DNA from: Desulfovibrio sp.
GTDB lineage: Bacteria > Desulfobacterota > Desulfovibrionia > Desulfovibrionales > Desulfovibrionaceae
DNA length: 18,341 bases
Assembly: GCF_019424165.1 (NCBI RefSeq)
Contig: NZ_JAHZAA010000035.1
Span: 1-18,341, forward strand
Direction of reading: 5' to 3'
Below the pieces are notes generated by a model. The model was not told the DNA's origin and did not search any database. It worked only from the letters and a program-made list of their open reading frames with translations. Positions 8,001 through 18,341 of the stretch are shown here, one piece after another (position 1 is the stretch's first letter; each line of letters starts with the position of its first letter). The position numbers and the translations under genes are program-made.

Positions 8001-9165
8001 TAAAAAGAAGGGAGAAGTGCTGGTGGAAGCCGGCGCGGCCCTGACCGAAGAAATGCTGGCCAGCCTGCCGGTGAAGAAGCTTTCCGGCCTCTTCAAGAGC
8101 AAGGAAGTCAACGATGCCGTGGCCGAGATCCTCAAGCCCTATGACCAGCAGGTCGACTACCTGCACGCCATTTACGATTCCAAGCGCGAAAAGGTCACTG
8201 AAGGCGATGATCTGCCCCCCGGCGTCATCAAGATGGTCAAAGTGCACATCGCCATCAAGCGTAAGCTTTCTGTGGGCGACAAAATGGCTGGCCGCCACGG
8301 CAACAAGGGTGTTGTTTCCTGCATTCTGCCGGAAGAAGACATGCCTTTCTTTGCCGATGGCCGCCCCGTGGACATCGTGCTCAACCCCCTGGGCGTACCC
8401 TCGCGTATGAACATCGGTCAGATCATGGAAACCCACCTCGGTTGGGGAGCCAAGGAACTGGGCCGCCAACTGGCGGAACTTCTGGACTCTGGCGCGGCCA
8501 TGCAGGTGTTGCGTGATGAAGTGAAGAGCATCTTCAGCTCTGACGACATCAACGCCCTGGTGGAAGAGATGGATGACGAGGAATTCAAGGCCTCTGTGAG
8601 CAAGCTGCGCAACGGCATCGTGACCAAAACGCCTGTTTTTGACGGCGCGACCGAAGAAGAAATATGGAGCTGGATGGAAAGAGCCGGTCTTGCCAATGAC
8701 GGCAAGACAACTCTTTACGACGGCCGCACGGGCGAAGCCTTCAAGAACCGTGTGACCACGGGCGTCATGTACATGCTCAAACTGCACCACTTGGTGGACG
8801 AAAAAATCCACGCCCGTTCCACAGGCCCCTACTCTCTGGTTACGCAGCAGCCTCTGGGCGGCAAGGCCCAGTTCGGCGGCCAGCGCCTGGGTGAAATGGA
8901 AGTGTGGGCGCTTGAAGCTTACGGCGCCGCCTACCTGTTGCAGGAGTTCCTCACGGTCAAGTCCGACGACGTGACCGGGCGCGTGAAAATGTACGAAAAA
9001 ATAGTCAAGGGCGACAACTTCCTTGAAGCCGGTCTGCCCGAGTCCTTCAACGTTCTGGTCAAGGAACTCATGAGCCTTGGGCTTAACGTGACCCTGCACC
9101 AGGAAGAAGGCAAGAAAAAGCCCAAGCGTACGGGCTATATGAGAGAACGCGAGGACGAGGCTTAA
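5029..9165 (+). CDS. rpoB: RNA polymerase beta subunit, interrupted by in-frame TAA at codon 850
   Basis: RpoB forms half of the RNA polymerase active-site cleft. The start is ATG 5029 (MGQLTKQFGKIKISLP) with TTGAGG about 6 nt upstream; the frame then runs 1378 codons to TAA 9163-9165, near the family length. Landmarks: rifampicin cluster I at about residues 509-540 (GTSQLSQFMDQ, then HKRRLSALGPGG), NYEDSILISER with E814/D815 near the active site, and, after the break, KMAGRHGNKG and the C-terminal LGGKAQFGGQRLGEMEVWAL. At 7576-7578 a TAA stands where DTKLGPE-E-ITRDIPN requires Glu (GAA to TAA, one base). Both sides are in the same frame and fully conserved, so there is no decay. The 849-residue product would lack the C-terminal lobe and could not work. 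rpoB is essential, so a sequence error or introduced mutation is most likely. A restart at ATG 7612 has no good ribosome-binding site. Confidence 0.95.
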
Positions 9166-9199
9166 ACCGCCCCATTCGGCGGGCACGGACAAGCGTTGC

Positions 9200-9234
9200 G
9201 TCAGCCGTCAGCGGCATCCCCGCTCACGGCTGAC
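9200..9234 (+). other. Hairpin between rpoB and rpoC
   Basis: GTCAGCCGT (9200-9208) pairs with ACGGCTGAC (9226-9234); after a single C-C mismatch AGCGG (9210-9214) pairs with CCGCT (9220-9224) around a 5-nt loop. There is no U-tract, so it is not an intrinsic terminator. It may be an RNA-processing or stability element in the 121-nt rpoB-rpoC gap. Confidence 0.65.
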
Positions 9235-9286
9235 GACAGCAGAGCTAACGATTCCAACGAGCTTTTACCAAAGCAAGGTATTATAT

Positions 9287-13456
<4,170 letters not shown>

Positions 13457-13468
13457 AAAGAAAATACA

Positions 13469-13514
13469 GCCAATAAAAAGAGGCGCGGGATATCCCGCGC
13501 CTCTTTTTATTGGC
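13469..13514. terminator. 46-bp perfect palindrome, rpoC terminator (bidirectional)
   Basis: Bases 13469-13491 are exactly inverse to 13492-13514, centred on GGGAT/ATCCC. The GC core (GAGGCGCGGGA) is flanked by A5 on one side and T5 on the other, so it works as an intrinsic terminator on both strands: for rpoC on the + strand and for the remnant gene entering from the right on the - strand. It lies 12 nt after the rpoC stop. Confidence 0.95.
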
Positions 13515-13551
13515 AACACAGCCGATATTTTCTGTGCAAGGTTAACTTGCC

Positions 13552-13892
13552 TTAAAGACCTGCGTGGCTGTAGCTGAACAAAAATGGGTAAGATGACGTA
13601 CAGCCAAAGGCAATGCCGCAGCCTGCGATACAATCCTTCTGAAGAATACGATACCTGTCTGGATTCGCGCCAAAGGCTTTGTATGCAGACCTTCCCTCAT
13701 GAATATTTGGCATATCCGCAAGCTCAGTCTTGACGAGTTGCTGTATTATTGGCCCTTCCACATTATCCGCATAGTATGCAAGCTGGGCAGATTTTTTAGC
13801 TGTAACATTGTCAGAGTAATGCAGGTAGCCCAATACTGTTTCAGGCATACAGATTTTATTGATGTATCAAGGGTCACATTGGGAAATAGCAT
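13552..13892 (-). pseudogene. Decayed B3/B4 (PheRS beta-like) domain gene remnant
   Basis: Three reading frames together spell one protein. The first runs from ATG 13892 (MLFPNVTLDTSIKSV). The second is open from about 13848 (PETVLGYLHYSDNV, then EGRSAYKAFGANPDRYR). The third starts near 13646 (SSEGLYRRLRHCLWLYVI). AYKAFGANPDRYR-SSEGLYRRL matches the family pattern (R-x-Y-x-x-F-G-x-P-x-x-Y-R-x-S-x-E-x-L-x-R-R) of free-standing B3/B4 proteins. These resemble the tRNA-editing module of phenylalanyl-tRNA synthetase beta. Two frameshifts (near 13850 and 13645) break it, and the second half of the usual domain of about 220 residues is absent, cut off near the rpoC terminator. GC content is visibly lower than in the neighbours. 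A single 98-residue ORF (13848-13552) is the longest open piece and may be annotated as a hypothetical gene. The family call is by recognition only. Confidence 0.62.
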
Positions 13893-14210
13893 AAGGTGCT
13901 CACCATTTTTTTAGCATCCCCGTAAAACAGTGATTTTTTAGCCATCTACAACCCCCTGTGGCTTCTATGACAATATATACGCATTTTCCAGTCAGTCCAG
14001 CGCGATTGAGCCTGCAACACATTTTAACTGCGGAATTATATGCCTATTACTCTATAAAGCGCTCCTTGCTCCGCAGAAAAAAATAAAAACTGCACTTACA
14101 TCTTGCAACGAACACACGTTCACGCAAGTGTCAGAGCAGTTTCAACATGACATTGCTTCAGATATCATTTTTGTGCTGGCATTTGCATCCATATTTTTTC
14201 TGCTGGGCGC
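13893..14210. other. Intergenic, lower-GC stretch with no gene seen
   Basis: About 320 bases between the B3/B4 remnant and the terminator of the next - strand gene. Stops are frequent in all frames. No tRNA fold, long hairpin or repeat was found. The right part (from about 14128) has short + strand ORFs without ribosome-binding sites. Any promoter for the remnant gene would lie on the - strand near 13960-13980 (TATATA-like sequence), but it is weak. Confidence 0.5.
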
Positions 14211-14252
14211 AAAAAATGCGGCATGCACATATGGCGCGTATGTGCATGCCGC
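14211..14252 (-). terminator. Intrinsic terminator of the - strand membrane gene
   Basis: On the - strand a 14-bp perfect stem (14252-14239 with 14231-14218, key sequence GCATGCACATA) closes a 7-nt loop and is followed by A then six T residues (14217-14211). It starts 15 nt after the stop codon of the gene ending at 14268. Confidence 0.9.
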
Positions 14253-14267
14253 GCAACGCCGGTTGGC

Positions 14268-15203
14268 TCAGCTTGTGGGGGCCGGAGGAGACTGCGTACA
14301 CGGAGGACGCAGGCAGACAAGGCAGCCAGGCCGCACGGCGAAAGATGTTTGTTCATGACTGGTTTCGGACGCATCCTGCACATGGTCGCGCCGGATAAAC
14401 AGCTGCAAGGCTCCCTTGGCTGCCGTACCCGCGCGGGCCTGTGCCAGAACGCGCCCATCTGTGGTAATCACGGAGCAGACAGTTCCCTCATAAGGGGGGC
14501 GTGTGCCGAAAAGCAGGCACCACAAACGCAAACCGTCCTTTTCTTCCTGCACCCGCACCACTTCGCCGCAACCAAGGCGCACCAGCTTGCGTATGAGCCT
14601 GCTGCCCTGCCTGTATACCCCCACGCCCACCACCAGGGCCATGCCGACAAAAGCCGCAGCCAGCACAAAGGGATTACAGCCGGTAAGACGATGGGCAAAA
14701 GAGGTTGAATGGTCACGCATGTCTGTGGCATCCGCGCGCACAACTACGGCATAGTTCTGGGCCGTGGACGCCGCCGCGCCCCTGAAGGCCACGCGCATCT
14801 GGTACTCACCGGCTTCTGCGCCGTTTTCTGCGGCAACAGTGCCGCGCCACATGCCGTTACCGAACCAGTATCCGGCAAAAAAACCTTCAAGGTTGAAAAC
14901 CAGCGGCGCATCCGGGGGCGTAAAGCGCACCTCTATATCGCCTGTTACGGGATTTTTGACGGTAAGAGGCCCGGAAAGCGCCGCAACATTGCCCGGCAGC
15001 ATCTCAAGTGTGTTTGTCCCGGAACGCATCAGGCCTTGCAGGCCGTCCACCAGTCCCAACAGGGCCATGGCCAGCAACAGGGCGCATACAGTGCCCAGGC
15101 GGCGCTGGCGTAGGCGGATATTCCGGCAGGCATCCCAAGTATCGGCGTCAAGAACAGTCTGCATGGATGAACCGTATCCTTTGAACGTGGCGGCGGCAAT
15201 CAT
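14268..15203 (-). CDS. Hypothetical membrane protein, two helices with periplasmic domain
   Basis: A 311-residue protein I do not recognise. From the chosen start (ATG 15203, AGGGG 6 nt upstream) it has a basic cytoplasmic N-terminus, a membrane helix at about residues 37-55 (GTVCALLLAMALLGLVDGL), an extracytoplasmic part at about 57-176, a second helix at about 177-197 (NPFVLAAAFVGMALVVGVGVY), and a cytoplasmic tail of about 110 residues. The middle part contains PVTGDIEVRFTPPDAP and GYWFGNGMWRGTV, which look like beta-rich segments and suggest a ligand-binding or partner-binding fold. An alternative start is M14. The tail (VRLGCGEVVRVQEEKDGLRL) has no catalytic motif that I can name. It is last in the - strand group, 201 nt after the preceding gene, and is followed by a terminator. 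Confidence 0.8.
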   Translation of the reverse strand: MIAAATFKGYGSSMQTVLDADTWDACRNIRLRQRRLGTVCALLLAMALLGLVDGLQGLMRSGTNTLEMLPGNVAALSGPLTVKNPVTGDIEVRFTPPDAPLVFNLEGFFAGYWFGNGMWRGTVAAENGAEAGEYQMRVAFRGAAASTAQNYAVVVRADATDMRDHSTSFAHRLTGCNPFVLAAAFVGMALVVGVGVYRQGSRLIRKLVRLGCGEVVRVQEEKDGLRLWCLLFGTRPPYEGTVCSVITTDGRVLAQARAGTAAKGALQLFIRRDHVQDASETSHEQTSFAVRPGCLVCLRPPCTQSPPAPTS

Positions 15204-15265
15204 GACATACCCCTGTTAGAGCATTTGGACTTTGAGAACATGTGTCCTCGAAATATTTGTAACTT

Positions 15266-15277
15266 CACTCCGGAGTG
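15266..15277. repeat. 12-bp palindrome upstream of the 311-residue gene
   Basis: CACTCCGGAGTG is perfectly self-complementary and lies 63-74 nt before the ATG at 15203, in a 201-nt gap that may hold its own promoter. A GTGACA-like -35 overlaps it on the - strand, but its -10 match is poor. Possible operator; it could be chance. Confidence 0.3.
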
Positions 15278-15404
15278 TCACCCACTAACATGCAGCGGCG
15301 CTGCCTTGCCCAGCAACCCCTTGTCAACGGGGCCGAATCTGCATGGGCCTCATGACGGAAGTCTGCTCATGCAATACTCAAAGCAACTTCAAGATAAAAC
15401 GGCT

Positions 15405-15719
15405 CTAACGTTGCTGGACCAGTTGCGAATCCCTGACCTGATCAAGCACCCGCCAGCTTACCAGTGACAGGCCCATGCGCGGCAACTGCACCATGCTTTG
15501 CCCTTCGGCGGGGAAACGCCGCCGCACCATGCGCGTAAGCCAGATCGCTCCGGCCCACAGGGGAACGGTGATGCCGAAAAACCATGCGCAAAACGTCAGT
15601 TCTGCTGCGTCAAAGCTGCGTGCCGACTGATACATGGCTACAAAAACTGCGGCCACCATAAGCGCGTTGGCCGCAATGCGGATGCAACTGATATAAAGGT
15701 GCTGCTTGTAGCTGTTCAT
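15405..15719 (-). CDS. Small two-helix membrane protein
   Basis: A 104-residue protein of unknown function. Two hydrophobic helices are at about residues 9-30 (ISCIRIAANALMVAAVFVAM) and 40-62 (LTFCAWFFGITVPLWAGAIW). They are followed by a basic cytoplasmic tail (RMVRRRFPAEGQ). By the positive-inside rule both ends should face the cytoplasm. GGAGA lies 6 nt before the ATG at 15719. It is 66 nt downstream of the lipoprotein gene, with a strong hairpin in the gap, so it is probably a later cistron of the same operon. No family was recognised. Confidence 0.8.
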   Translation of the reverse strand: MNSYKQHLYISCIRIAANALMVAAVFVAMYQSARSFDAAELTFCAWFFGITVPLWAGAIWLTRMVRRRFPAEGQSMVQLPRMGLSLVSWRVLDQVRDSQLVQQR

Positions 15720-15741
15720 GCTGCTCTCCGGAAACGTTTAC

Positions 15742-15767
15742 ACCGGGGCGGGCGAACCCGCCCCGGT
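15742..15767 (-). other. GC-rich 11-bp hairpin between operon genes
   Basis: ACCGGGGCGGG (15742-15752) pairs perfectly with 15757-15767; on the - strand transcript the loop is TTCG. There is no following U-tract, so it is more likely a processing or 3'-stability element after the lipoprotein cistron than a full terminator. Confidence 0.65.
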
Positions 15768-15785
15768 ATTCTTGATGCCGATGAC

Positions 15786-16379
15786 TTACTTACTGAAGAT
15801 ATTGGTCTTGCTCACGTTCATGATGCGTATGGCCTGATTCTTGTCCGAATTACGATAGGCAATGCGCATTTCGTTGCCCGCAGCCCACACGTAGGGGGGC
15901 AGGTCTATATCGTCCGCCGGAACCTTGAAGGTAATCAGGGAGCTCAGGCGGTTTGAGTATACGGTGACCGTCTGCTGTTCCTTGTCAACAACAGGGAAGG
16001 TCTTGCCCGCAACCTTGGGGTGTCTGGGGCGTATATTCTTTTCCACATCCATAAACTGCACGGGAATTTCGCGCACGGTCTTGGACTCGGGATCAAATAC
16101 AAGCACTGTATTCTTTTCAAGGTCGATCATGAGGCGTCCACCCGCTTCAGGCGCAGGTCCCATTTCACCGGCAATGGTGGGCAGCTTGAATGTATGCACG
16201 CCGCCGCTGTAGTGCGGGTTGAACTGGTCGTGGGTGACGTCAACCACGATGGTCAGGGTTTTGGCTTCGGGGTTGAAGGCCACACAGCGGCCCTGCTCCA
16301 CCCCGCCCTCGAAGTTGCAGGCGGTGAGGAAAGTGGAAAGTCCAAGCACCAGTATAAGCAGCAAACTACGAATCTTCAT
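15786..16379 (-). CDS. Predicted lipoprotein (possibly DUF4881-like)
   Basis: A 197-residue protein with a clear lipoprotein signal: basic MKIR, a hydrophobic stretch LLLILVLGLSTF, and the lipobox LTAC with C21 as the lipidation site. Residue +2 is Asn, so outer-membrane sorting is likely. The mature part is mostly beta-strand in character: GRCVAFNPEAKTLTIVVDVT, then LMIDLEKNTVLVFDPESKTV and EQQTVTVYSNRLSSL. These short repeated strand pairs recall a beta-propeller or beta-barrel-like fold. I recall a Desulfovibrio-specific lipoprotein family (DUF4881) of this size, but cannot confirm membership. GGAGGG lies 8 nt before the ATG, and the gene starts 13 nt after the permease stop, so it is translated from the same mRNA and probably serves the permease. 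Confidence 0.85.
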   Translation of the reverse strand: MKIRSLLLILVLGLSTFLTACNFEGGVEQGRCVAFNPEAKTLTIVVDVTHDQFNPHYSGGVHTFKLPTIAGEMGPAPEAGGRLMIDLEKNTVLVFDPESKTVREIPVQFMDVEKNIRPRHPKVAGKTFPVVDKEQQTVTVYSNRLSSLITFKVPADDIDLPPYVWAAGNEMRIAYRNSDKNQAIRIMNVSKTNIFSK

Positions 16380-16392
16380 GACGGTGTCCCTC

Positions 16393-17457
16393 CTAGCTGT
16401 TCGCTGCCCGCATCTTCTTGGCGGCCAATTCCGCCTTGGCGCCCTGGATCATCTTCACCGCAATGTAGATGGAGATAGCGCTTACGAAACCAAGAACTTC
16501 AACAGTGGCAAGGGGGCCAAGCAGCCAGCCCCAGGCGGGGAATTCTGCCTGCAGAAGCTTGAGAATAACCGACATAAGGCAGCCCAGAACCGCCAGGCCG
16601 AACACAAAGCGTATGCCATACCCCTTGACGTACTTGGTCGCCACCACGCCTATCTGCGCGCCAACGGCTGCGCCACACAGCATGATGAGCGCGGCCAGCA
16701 GTTCCACGCGACCCTTGTACGCGTAGGACGCCGTGCCGTACAGGCCGGAGATGGCAACTTCAAAGAGGTCCGTACCCACTGCCAGATGGGTGGGGCAGCC
16801 CACAAGATAGACAAGAGCGGGCATACGGATGAGACCGCCGCCGATACCGAGTATGCCTGCCAGCCAGCCGGTGAAGAGGCTGACGGTGATAGGCAGCCAC
16901 GCAGAACAGGTGATGTTGGCATGCTTGTAATGGACAACGGGAGGTATCCTTATGGCCTGAAGCTTGGAGGCCCAGTCAATGCCGACCGCAGCGGCGTCCA
17001 GTTCCTTGTGTTGCGCCTTGGCTTCACGTTCCTTGCGGCGACGCACGGCGGCGTCATGAAACACCAGCCAGGCAATGGATATGAGCAGCACCACATAGAG
17101 CCAGCGCACAACCTTGTCTACCGAGCCGATGCGCTCAAGCCACATGACCATCTGCGCGCCAATTTCAACACCAACAACCGTACCAATGAGCATGGTGATG
17201 CCCAGGGCGTAGTCAACGTTGCCGAACTTGCCGTGCCGCATGGTTGAGATAAGCGATTTACCGGCCATTTGCGCCACGTCTGTTCCGATGGCGAACGCCA
17301 TGGGAAAGCCCAGAATGTTCAGGCCGGGGGTGACCATCCACGCGCCGCCCAGGCCAAAAAACCCGCCGATAATGCCCACGCCGAAACCAAGAATGATAAG
17401 CCCCGGCCAAAAAATGTACACGCCGGAGATGGGCATCAAGATATACAGCCAATCCAT
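16393..17457 (-). CDS. TauE/SafE-family membrane permease
   Basis: A 354-residue inner-membrane protein with the duplicated halves of the TauE/SafE (DUF81) family. The first half carries GGFFGLGGAWMVTP (residues 31-44) and AIGTDVAQM; the second carries GILGIGGGLIRMPAL (201-215) and AVGTDLFEVA. I count about eight hydrophobic helices. A cytoplasmic linker of about 50 residues (about 137-186, rich in Lys, Arg and Glu) separates the halves and makes it longer than the usual 250 or so. Known members export sulfite, sulfoacetate or other anions; the substrate here cannot be told from sequence. The start at 17457 (MDWLYILMP) has AAGGAGG with a 5-nt spacer; an upstream in-frame Met at 17502 lies inside the previous gene and is rejected. 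It is 10 nt from the preceding cistron. Confidence 0.92.
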   Translation of the reverse strand: MDWLYILMPISGVYIFWPGLIILGFGVGIIGGFFGLGGAWMVTPGLNILGFPMAFAIGTDVAQMAGKSLISTMRHGKFGNVDYALGITMLIGTVVGVEIGAQMVMWLERIGSVDKVVRWLYVVLLISIAWLVFHDAAVRRRKEREAKAQHKELDAAAVGIDWASKLQAIRIPPVVHYKHANITCSAWLPITVSLFTGWLAGILGIGGGLIRMPALVYLVGCPTHLAVGTDLFEVAISGLYGTASYAYKGRVELLAALIMLCGAAVGAQIGVVATKYVKGYGIRFVFGLAVLGCLMSVILKLLQAEFPAWGWLLGPLATVEVLGFVSAISIYIAVKMIQGAKAELAAKKMRAANS

Positions 17458-17467
17458 ATGCGCCTCC

Positions 17468-17770
17468 TTACTTTTCGGCCAGTTCGCGGTGCTTGAGGTC
17501 AATGCCGATGTGCGACATCACGAGGTCGGCCAGCCAGCCAAGGATGCAGCCCACAATGGGAATGATGAGCATGGTCAGGATGGCGAAAAAGAAGTGGCTT
17601 TCATTGTACATTTCCGCCCACCAGTACAGGATGCCGTCCAGCTTGCGGGTATCGGCCACAATCACCACCGCCGCAGCCTTGCCCCCTGCAGCCAAAGCCA
17701 GGCCGGGCATGGCGGCCAGCATGAGCGCGCAGCCAGCCAGCCAGGTCATAAGCGTGCGCATCTTCTTCAT
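17468..17770 (-). CDS. Small secreted/membrane protein, first gene of the permease operon
   Basis: A 100-residue protein. The N-terminus is a typical signal peptide (MKKMRTLMTWLAGCALMLAA, then MPGLALA, likely cleaved after A27). The mature part has a short segment (VVIVADTRKLDGILYWWAEM) and one membrane helix at about residues 59-83 (FFFAILTMLIIPIVGCILGW). It ends with a charged cytoplasmic tail (DLKHRELAEK). The start at 17770 is set by GGAGGG with a 5-nt spacer; extending to an upstream in-frame ATG at 17872 would give no signal peptide and would cover the sigma-54 promoter. It lies 10 nt upstream of the permease gene, suggesting a small permease partner. No family was recognised. Confidence 0.85.
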   Translation of the reverse strand: MKKMRTLMTWLAGCALMLAAMPGLALAAGGKAAAVVIVADTRKLDGILYWWAEMYNESHFFFAILTMLIIPIVGCILGWLADLVMSHIGIDLKHRELAEK

Positions 17771-17867
17771 AAGAACCCTCCACTCTGTTTTGAGATCCTT
17801 TGGACTCTCTTTCGGCAGTACCCCCACCGGGCCATGCCGACTGTCACGCAGCGAATGTGAAAAAGAT

Positions 17868-17883
17868 AGCAATCACCATGCCA
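17868..17883 (-). promoter_or_regulatory. Sigma-54 (RpoN) -24/-12 promoter of the permease operon
   Basis: Read on the - strand, TGGCATGGTGATTGCT carries the -24 GG and -12 GC exactly 10 nt apart and matches TGGCAYG-N4-TTGCW throughout. The start point would be near 17857, about 87 nt before the first ATG of the operon. Sigma-54 promoters need an enhancer-binding activator, and a repeat cluster lies at the expected distance upstream. Confidence 0.85.
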
Positions 17884-17924
17884 TTGCGTAATAATTGCCG
17901 TATTTTGCCGGTTTTTTCTTAATT

Positions 17925-17996
17925 TTGCGCGAAAAAACTTGCCAGATTTTCCCGAGATGCCTATAGTGGGCGCAAAGCTTGCGCTTTTTTGCGCAA
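17925..17996. promoter_or_regulatory. Cluster of GCGCAA/TTGCGC hexamers, candidate activator site
   Basis: TTGCGC occurs at 17925-17930 and 17979-17984, GCGCAA at 17970-17975 and 17991-17996. The middle two form a perfect inverted repeat with a 3-nt spacer centred at 17977, about 120 bp upstream of the predicted sigma-54 start. That is where NtrC-type activators bind. The same palindrome covers the likely start point of the divergent + strand gene, so binding could also control that gene. Confidence 0.5.
17939..17967 (+). promoter_or_regulatory. Sigma-70 promoter of the divergent sensor gene
   Basis: TTGCCA (17939-17944), a 17-nt spacer and TATAGT (17962-17967), five of six matches in each box. 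The start point would be near 17974, about 42 nt before the ATG at 18016. Confidence 0.7.
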
Positions 17997-18015
17997 CCAC
18001 AGCAAAGGGGGAACA

Positions 18016-18341
18016 ATGCGCTTCTACAGAACGCTTCCCGGCGGAAGCACCCTGGATGTCACCTCCTTTTTTATGAATCGCAGCCTTGTCAGCCGCATGC
18101 TCATGCTGGGCCTTCCCCTGCTGACTTTCGTGCTGCTGCTTATCTTTCTGACAACAAGCAGCAGTATCGAACACATCATAAACCGCGCAATAGCGCGCAA
18201 CGCGCAACTTCAGGCGCAGGCCATGAGCCTGGCCCTGGAACATGCCCTGGCCGAAACGCGCAACCAACTGCTTATTCTGGCCGCCGGATCGATGGAACCG
18301 CAGGACATGGTTCGCAGAATGGAATTTCGCGCCAGAGCCGA
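18016..18341 (+). CDS. Membrane sensor protein, N-terminus (possible histidine kinase; runs off the window)
   Basis: An open frame of 108 codons from ATG 18016, with AAAGGGGG about 5 nt upstream, continuing past the window end. The N-terminus has a short cytoplasmic part with FFMNRSLVSRMLML, a membrane helix at about residues 29-49 (MLGLPLLTFVLLLIFLTTSS), then a probable periplasmic helical segment (SIEHIINRAIARNAQLQAQA, ALAETRNQLLILAAGSMEPQ). This is the usual opening of a sensor kinase or other transmembrane receptor with a Cache-like or helical sensing domain. The kinase part is not visible, so the class is an inference from the membrane layout and the divergent sigma-54 operon. A methyl-accepting chemotaxis protein or diguanylate cyclase would look alike here. 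Confidence 0.7.
   Translation, partial: MRFYRTLPGGSTLDVTSFFMNRSLVSRMLMLGLPLLTFVLLLIFLTTSSSIEHIINRAIARNAQLQAQAMSLALEHALAETRNQLLILAAGSMEPQDMVRRMEFRARA

Noticed and set aside
7612..9165. A separate gene for the C-terminal part of RpoB (a naturally split subunit)
   Set aside because: The frame is continuous with the upstream part and the residues around the TAA are conserved, with no linker, no intergenic space and only a poor ribosome-binding site before ATG 7612. A one-base change explains it better.
13699..13914. A 71-codon + strand ORF
   Set aside because: It overlaps the recognisable B3/B4 remnant on the other strand and has no ribosome-binding site or family features.
14128..14708. Several short + strand ORFs
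   Set aside because: They overlap the - strand terminator and the 311-residue gene, lack ribosome-binding sites and look like shadows.
15225..15467. An 80-codon + strand ORF in the gap before the 311-residue gene
   Set aside because: It runs into the end of the 104-residue gene on the other strand, has no ribosome-binding site and has unusual composition.
17970..17990. An intrinsic terminator on the + strand (stem GCGCAA/TTGCGC followed by six T)
   Set aside because: The predicted start point (about 17974) falls inside the stem, so the RNA hairpin could not form fully in transcripts from the promoter found here. A DNA-binding palindrome is the better reading, unless a promoter lies further upstream.

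Overview
The window is most likely from a sulfate-reducing deltaproteobacterium of the Desulfovibrio type (D. desulfuricans-like). This rests on recognising the protein sequences, on the gene order tuf-rpmG-tRNA-Trp-secE-nusG-rplKAJL-rpoBC, on GC-rich third codon positions, and on a sigma-54 promoter next to a divergent membrane sensor gene. No database search was possible, so the genus is an inference.

Bases 1-13514 are the translation/transcription core cluster, all on the + strand: the 3' part of tuf (EF-Tu), rpmG (L33), tRNA-Trp(CCA), secE, nusG, a terminator, rplK (L11), rplA (L1), an L10-type leader, rplJ (L10, GTG start), rplL (L7/L12), a strong terminator, an AT-rich control region with two sigma-70-like promoters and an attenuator-like hairpin, rpoB, rpoC, and a 46-bp perfectly palindromic terminator. 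The cluster makes the core RNA polymerase, the L1 and L12 stalks of the ribosome and their elongation and secretion partners. Internal terminators and leaders show how ribosomal-protein and polymerase output can be uncoupled.

The most striking anomaly is in rpoB. An otherwise intact reading frame of 1378 codons carries an in-frame TAA at codon 850 (7576-7578), where the family has a conserved Glu. The frame continues without decay after it, so this is a sequencing error, a planted or very recent mutation, or (least likely) readthrough.

Bases 13515-14210 are lower in GC. They hold a frameshifted, truncated remnant of a B3/B4 (PheRS beta-like) domain gene on the - strand, then sequence in which I see no gene.

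Bases 14211-17883 are a - strand membrane gene group, read from right to left: a sigma-54 promoter, a small secreted/membrane protein, a TauE/SafE-type permease, a lipoprotein, a two-helix membrane protein, and (after a 201-nt gap) a two-helix membrane protein with a periplasmic domain, ended by an intrinsic terminator. Divergently on the + strand, from 18016 to the window edge, is the N-terminus of a membrane sensor, possibly a histidine kinase. The shared intergenic region holds the sigma-54 promoter, a good sigma-70 promoter for the sensor gene, and a cluster of GCGCAA/TTGCGC hexamers at the distance expected of an enhancer-binding site. I infer a sensor-controlled, sigma-54-dependent transport operon of unknown substrate.
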